From the NCBI GenBank assembly GCA_027450005.1, contig DAIDKO010000129.1, forward strand, positions 1 through 32,642: 32,642 nt of DNA. Reading direction: 5' to 3'. The notes beneath the pieces were generated by a model that was given only the letters and a program-made list of their open reading frames with translations, was not told where the DNA came from and ran no database searches. Numbering within the stretch: the first letter of the stretch is position 1; each line of letters starts with the position of its first letter. Source of the stretch: Rhodanobacter sp. GTDB lineage: Bacteria; Pseudomonadota; Gammaproteobacteria; Xanthomonadales; Rhodanobacteraceae. Position numbers and translations under genes: made by a program. Shown here piece by piece: positions 29,101-32,642 of the stretch.

Positions 29101-30173
29101 GGCTGGGCTCCCTTGTCCGTGGCCGCCGGGCTGGCGGTGGCTGGCGCGACCACCGCGGCGGCGGCACCCTTGTCGCCCGATGCCGCCCGCGCCTGGGGTA
29201 CCGCCGGCAGGTTGATGATGTTGCGACCGCCGGAACCGTCGATCACCTTGGTGTTGTCGGCGGCGACTTCCTCCATCGTCTCCAGCCACAACCGCTTGCG
29301 GGTCACCGCGGGAGCGGCCTTGTATTGCTTGAGCAGCAGGTCGAAGCGGGCGGCGTCACCCTGGGCGCGCGCGATCCGCTCGGCCTTGTAGCCCTGGGCT
29401 TCGGCGGCGATACGCGCGGCGTCGCCGCGTGCCACCGGGATGACCTTGTTGGCGTAGGCCAGTGCAGCGTTCTCGATGCTCTGCTTGTCTTCGCGTGCGT
29501 TGTTGACGTCGTCGAAGGCGTCCTTCACCTCGGCCGGCGGCGCCACATTCTGGAAGCTCACTTCCGTGACGCGCAGGCCGCTGTTGTAGCTGTCCAGCGT
29601 CTTCTGCAGCGCCTGCTGCGCTTCGCTCACCAGGGTCGCGCCATCGGCGGAAAGCACTTGGTCCATATCGCTGGCGCCGACCACCGAGCGCACCGCCGCC
29701 TCGGCCGCTGCGCTGACACTGCTGTCCGGATCGCTGACCGAGAACAGGTACTTGCGCGCATCGTCCACCTGGTATTGCACGGTGAAGTCGATGGTGATGA
29801 TGTTCTCGTCGCGGGTGAGCATGGAAACGCGATCGTTGACCGAGCGGATGCCGGTGGCCTCGACCTTGTCCACCGTCTCGATCGGATTGGGCAGCTTGAA
29901 GTGGAAGCCGGGCGACAAGGTGCGGGTGTATTGCCCAAAGCGCAGCACCACGCCGACCTGGCGCGCGCCGACGATGGTGTAGCAGCTCATGAGCAGGAAC
30001 ACCGCGGCGACCACGACGATCGCGACGAGGATGCCGCCAGGACCGCGGCCCAGCCTGCCGAAGTGCTTGCCGAGACTTTTTTTCAGCCACTGGCGGGGCG
30101 AGAAATCGCCGCCGCTTGGGCGCTGCCGGTTCCAGGGGTTGCGTTGCCCGCCGCCGGGTTCATTCCAGGCCAT
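29097..30173 (-). CDS. hflK: Membrane protease modulator HflK
   Basis: 358 residues. The N-terminus is glycine/proline/asparagine-rich (MAWNEPGGGQRNPWNRQRPSGGD), as in most HflK, followed by a membrane helix at about 47-66 (GGILVAIVVVAAVFLLMSCY). The band-7 domain spans about 70-250 (GARQVGVVLRFGQYTRTLSPGFHFKLP, then VTEVSFQNVAPPAEVKDAFDDVNNARED), and a long helix follows (ARGDAARIAAEAQGYKAERIARAQ). The C-terminal 50 residues are alanine-rich and probably disordered. It partners HflC in the FtsH-HflKC complex. ATG at 30173 has a modest GAGA site. The gap of 151 bases to hflX upstream could hold a promoter, but none is clear. Confidence 0.97.
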
Positions 30174-30324
30174 TTTCAGTCTCGTCGCTGGGAAGGTCGG
30201 CAAACCGCGCCGGAACACATCGGGTTGAACGGAAATCACATCGGGCGTGACGGCGCTGCTGTCGATGTGGCGGCCGGCTTTTCTCGCCGCACAAACGCTC
30301 ATATCCTAGCAGACGCCCGCGCGA

Positions 30325-31728
30325 TCACGATGACGTGCCGGCCAGCAGCCCGCGCAGCAGTTCGCTTTCGGCTCCAGTGCCGCCAGTGAGCGGCGCAATC
30401 ACGCTGCGCGGCGCGTCGATACGCAGGCACCAGCCGTGTTCGTCCACCTGCTCGCCGGCGATGGCGCCCGAAGCCTTGAGCCGCGCATGCAGCCGGCCGG
30501 CCGTCAGCGGCAGGCGCAACTCGGATTGCACCCGCTCGCCCCCCAACAGCTCGCCCAGTGCCTGGCGCAACAGCTCGATACCGTCACCGGTGGCGGCCGA
30601 CAGCCACACCGCCTGTGGCTTGCCATCCGCATCGCGATCGATGCGCGGCTGCATCATCGCAACCGGAACAGAGCTCTCCCGAGAAGCGCAGCCAAGGACG
30701 GCTGCCTCTTGATCTTCGCCGGCATGGATGCTGTCACTAGTACCGCTGGCGGCACCGACCAGGTCGATCTTGTTGAACACGCGCAACTGCGGCACGTCGC
30801 AGGCACCGATCTCCTCCAGCACCAGGTCGACGACGCGACGCAGCGGTTCGCGCTCTTCGTCGGCGGCGTCGCTGACATGCAGCAGCAGGTCGGCGTCACG
30901 CGCCTCAGCCAGAGTGCCGCGGAAGGCGGCGACCAGGTCGTGCGGCAGCTCGCGGATGAAGCCAACGGTATCGGCGATCACCGCCGGACCGCAGGCGAGG
31001 TCGTCCAGCCGCCGCACGGTGGGATCGAGCGTGGCGAACAACTGGTTGGCGGCATACACGCCGCCAGTGGTCAGCGCGTTGAACAAGGTGGACTTGCCGG
31101 CATTGGTGTAACCCACCAGGGCTACCCGCGGCACTGTGTTGCGCAACCGCGCACGACGCTGCTGGCCGCGCTGGGTCTGCACCTTTTCCAGGCGCTTGGT
31201 CAGCTGTTTCACACGCTCGGCGAGCAGGCGGCGGTCAGTTTCCAGCTGGGTTTCGCCGGGGCCGCGATTGCCGATGGCACCGCCGCGCTGGGCGTCCAGA
31301 TGGGTCCAGCCGCGCACCAGCCGGGTGGCCACGTGCTTGAGCTGGGCCAGCTCCACTTCCAGCTTGCCTTCGTGCGAGCGAGCGCGCTGGGCGAAGATGT
31401 CGAGGATCAGGCCGGCCCGGTCGACTACGCGCGCGCTGAGGTGTTTTTCGAGGTTGCGCTCCTGCACCGGGCTCAGCAGGTGGTCGACCAGCACCAGGTC
31501 GGCGTCCAGCGCCCGCACCATCTCGGCTACTTCGTCGGCCTTGCCGCCGCCGATGTAGAAACGCGGGTTGGGCGTCTCGACTCGGGCGGAGACGCTGCCC
31601 AGCACCTCGGCGCCCGCGGACTTGGCCAACTCGGTGAACTCGGCCGCGCGACGCGCGGCATCGCCGCCGCCGCGCGCGTGCGGCAGCACGAGTACGGCGC
31701 GTTCGCCTCTCTTCTGACGATCAAACAC
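30325..31728 (-). CDS. hflX: Ribosome-associated GTPase HflX
   Basis: 467 residues, longer than the ~430 usual in gammaproteobacteria. The HflX N-terminal domain (residues 1-190) contains RFYIGGGKADEVAE, DHLLSPVQERNLE and GNRGPGETQLETDRR. The G domain has G1 GYTNAGKST, G3 DTVGFIRELPHDL, and G4 NKID at 319-322; a G5-like SAATG follows. HflX splits stalled or heat-damaged 70S ribosomes. The extra length lies between NKID and PRIDRD (about residues 325-360), where most homologues have only a few residues; see the separate entry. GTG at 31728 (VFDRQKRGERAVLV) is the best start though its ribosome site is weak. hfq lies 60 bases upstream. Confidence 0.96.
   Translation of the reverse strand: MFDRQKRGERAVLVLPHARGGGDAARRAAEFTELAKSAGAEVLGSVSARVETPNPRFYIGGGKADEVAEMVRALDADLVLVDHLLSPVQERNLEKHLSARVVDRAGLILDIFAQRARSHEGKLEVELAQLKHVATRLVRGWTHLDAQRGGAIGNRGPGETQLETDRRLLAERVKQLTKRLEKVQTQRGQQRRARLRNTVPRVALVGYTNAGKSTLFNALTTGGVYAANQLFATLDPTVRRLDDLACGPAVIADTVGFIRELPHDLVAAFRGTLAEARDADLLLHVSDAADEEREPLRRVVDLVLEEIGACDVPQLRVFNKIDLVGAASGTSDSIHAGEDQEAAVLGCASRESSVPVAMMQPRIDRDADGKPQAVWLSAATGDGIELLRQALGELLGGERVQSELRLPLTAGRLHARLKASGAIAGEQVDEHGWCLRIDAPRSVIAPLTGGTGAESELLRGLLAGTSS
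30652..30756 (-). repeat. In-frame inserted segment within hflX (hairpin-bearing)
   Basis: About 100 bases that encode roughly 32-35 extra residues (GAASGTSDSIHAGEDQEAAV, then LGCASRESSVPVAMMQ) between G4 and G5 of HflX. The DNA carries a 6-bp inverted repeat, GCAGCC (30688-30693) and GGCTGC (30700-30705), and a TCTC-CC-GAGA palindrome nearby (30676-30685). Length (a multiple of three) and a loop position fit a tolerated insertion of a small mobile palindromic element. The comparison with the usual HflX loop is from memory. Confidence 0.55.
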
Positions 31729-31788
31729 GTCGGGAAACGGCCTCTGCGCGGGACGGTTCCGCCTTCATGTGGGCCGTGCAGCCGTCAA

Positions 31789-32067
31789 TCAAGCATCCGT
31801 GGCGTCGGCCGGGACGGCGGCATCGACATGCGCCTCGTGGCCGTCGTGGCCAGTGCCGATGCGTACGTTGCGGCTGGGCACCACAGTGGAGATGGCGTGC
31901 TTGTAGACCATCTGGCTGACCTGGTTGCGCAGCAGCACCACGAACTGGTCGAAGGACTCGACCGTACCCTGCAGCTTGATGCCGTTCACCAGGTAGATGG
32001 CCACCGGTACGCGCTCGCGACGCAAGGCGTTGAGGAAAGGATCCTGCAGCGATTGTCCCTTGGACAT
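31789..32067 (-). CDS. hfq: RNA-binding chaperone Hfq
   Basis: 92 residues. The Sm fold is clear: [22 protein letters not shown] at the N-terminus, Sm1 with [19 protein letters not shown] and Sm2 with [12 protein letters not shown]. The conserved Q8, D9 and F42 region and the KH pair needed for small-RNA binding are present. The C-terminal tail ([22 protein letters not shown]) is short, acidic and histidine-containing, unlike the glycine-rich tail of enterobacteria. It forms a hexameric ring that pairs small RNAs with messages. ATG at 32067 follows GGGGAG by eight bases; a longer frame to 32130 is rejected. It is in the normal miaA-hfq-hflX order. Confidence 0.98.
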   Translation of the reverse strand: MSKGQSLQDPFLNALRRERVPVAIYLVNGIKLQGTVESFDQFVVLLRNQVSQMVYKHAISTVVPSRNVRIGTGHDGHEAHVDAAVPADATDA

Positions 32068-32206
32068 TTTTTGTTCTCCCCTGTGCGGCGAACGGGCCGG
32101 GGAAAAAACGCCCATGGCGCCCCGACCCAACGCTGGCGATGGTAACCGGGTTCAAGGCGTTGAAGGAAGCGGTTTTTCCTGCGAAGGCGCACGGAAACGC
32201 ACCGCT

Positions 32207-32641
32207 TCAGCACGGCGCCCCGAGGAACAGGCCGACGGCTTCGACCGCCTGCGCCAACGGCGGTGTGCGCTCCGGATCGAGCACGCGCGCGTCCAGCTCG
32301 GCGCGCAGCCAGGTGATCTGGCGCTTGGCCAGCTGGCGCGTGGCGAAGATCACCCGGTCGCGGAAGCCGGCAGCATCGCCCTGACCATCGAGGTACTCCC
32401 AGGCCTGCCGGTACCCCACCGCGCGGATCGCCGGCAGGTCGGCATGCAGGTCGCCGCGGGCGCGCAGCGCCCGCACCTCGTCGAGAAACCCTTCCGCCAG
32501 CATCGCGTCGAAGCGCTGCGCGATGCGCTCATGCAGCCACGCGCGCGAGCCGGGCTCCAGCGACACTATCGGCCACGATGCCGCGGCGCTGCGCGAGGCG
32601 TCGCGCGCATGGAAGGCCGACAGCGGCCGACCGGTGGCCAG
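32207..32641 (-). CDS. miaA: tRNA dimethylallyltransferase MiaA (5' part outside the window)
   Basis: The last 144 codons of miaA; the frame is open to the right edge of the window, so the P-loop N-terminus is missing. Visible are the region [16 protein letters not shown], the family segment [21 protein letters not shown], the strongly conserved [16 protein letters not shown] and [14 protein letters not shown]. MiaA adds a dimethylallyl group to N6 of adenosine 37 in tRNAs reading codons that start with U. It lies directly upstream of hfq (139 bases), the standard order. The C-terminus ends FLGAPC and has no zinc-finger extension. Confidence 0.97.
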   Translation of the reverse strand: MATGRPLSAFHARDASRSAAASWPIVSLEPGSRAWLHERIAQRFDAMLAEGFLDEVRALRARGDLHADLPAIRAVGYRQAWEYLDGQGDAAGFRDRVIFATRQLAKRQITWLRAELDARVLDPERTPPLAQAVEAVGLFLGAPC

Positions 32642-32642
32642 C

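Overview
The window is dense, GC-rich bacterial chromosome. Gene content and order (miaA-hfq-hflX-hflK-hflC-purA, pstB-phoU, rnr-rlmB) are those of a gammaproteobacterium. Protein flavour, an OvoA-type ovothiol synthase and a LytS/LytTR pair beside an exported M1 aminopeptidase suggest Xanthomonadales, probably Rhodanobacteraceae (Rhodanobacter/Dyella/Luteibacter-like). This placement is an inference from recognition, not from a search.

Layout. 2-1441: end of the phosphate-uptake operon (partial pstB, phoU). 1517-5171 (minus): RNase R, the 23S rRNA methyltransferase RlmB and a small membrane protein, each overlapping the next by ATGA. 5241-5432: tRNA-Leu(CAG) with a clear sigma70 promoter and a strong terminator. 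5466-6487: HAD phosphatase and VOC protein, convergent and overlapping. 6543-9782: glycine decarboxylase gcvP behind a tandem glycine riboswitch, closed by a terminator. 9783-10264: gene-free stretch with several inverted repeats. 10265-13814: ovoA plus a PLP C-S lyase, together a plausible complete ovothiol route, separated by a palindromic repeat block. 13902-16440 (minus): two MacB/FtsX-type permeases, the downstream one cut by an in-frame TAA, with no ATPase or membrane-fusion partner nearby. 16786-21971: exported M1 aminopeptidase, divergent LytS-type kinase and LytTR regulator, small lipoprotein. 21968-22923 (minus): msrB-msrA. 23056-26846: an ECF sigma factor and anti-sigma factor, divergent from an exported subtilisin-like protease and an exported Ser/Gly/Ala-rich protein. 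26808-32641 (minus): purA, hflC, hflK, hflX, hfq and the 3' part of miaA.

The strongest unexplained signal is a 51-bp direct repeat (50/51 identical). One copy is the true 3' end of purA (26796-26846); the other is an orphan (23090-23140) next to msrB. Together they bracket exactly the sigma/anti-sigma/protease/low-complexity-protein module. This looks like the footprint of an insertion at the purA 3' end, or of a recombination event that delivered a self-regulated secretion module. The two exported proteins are predicted to share the same mature N-terminus (QVLG). Other notable items are the roughly 30-residue hairpin-bearing insertion in the HflX GTPase domain, the broken permease, and three families of inverted-repeat sequence.
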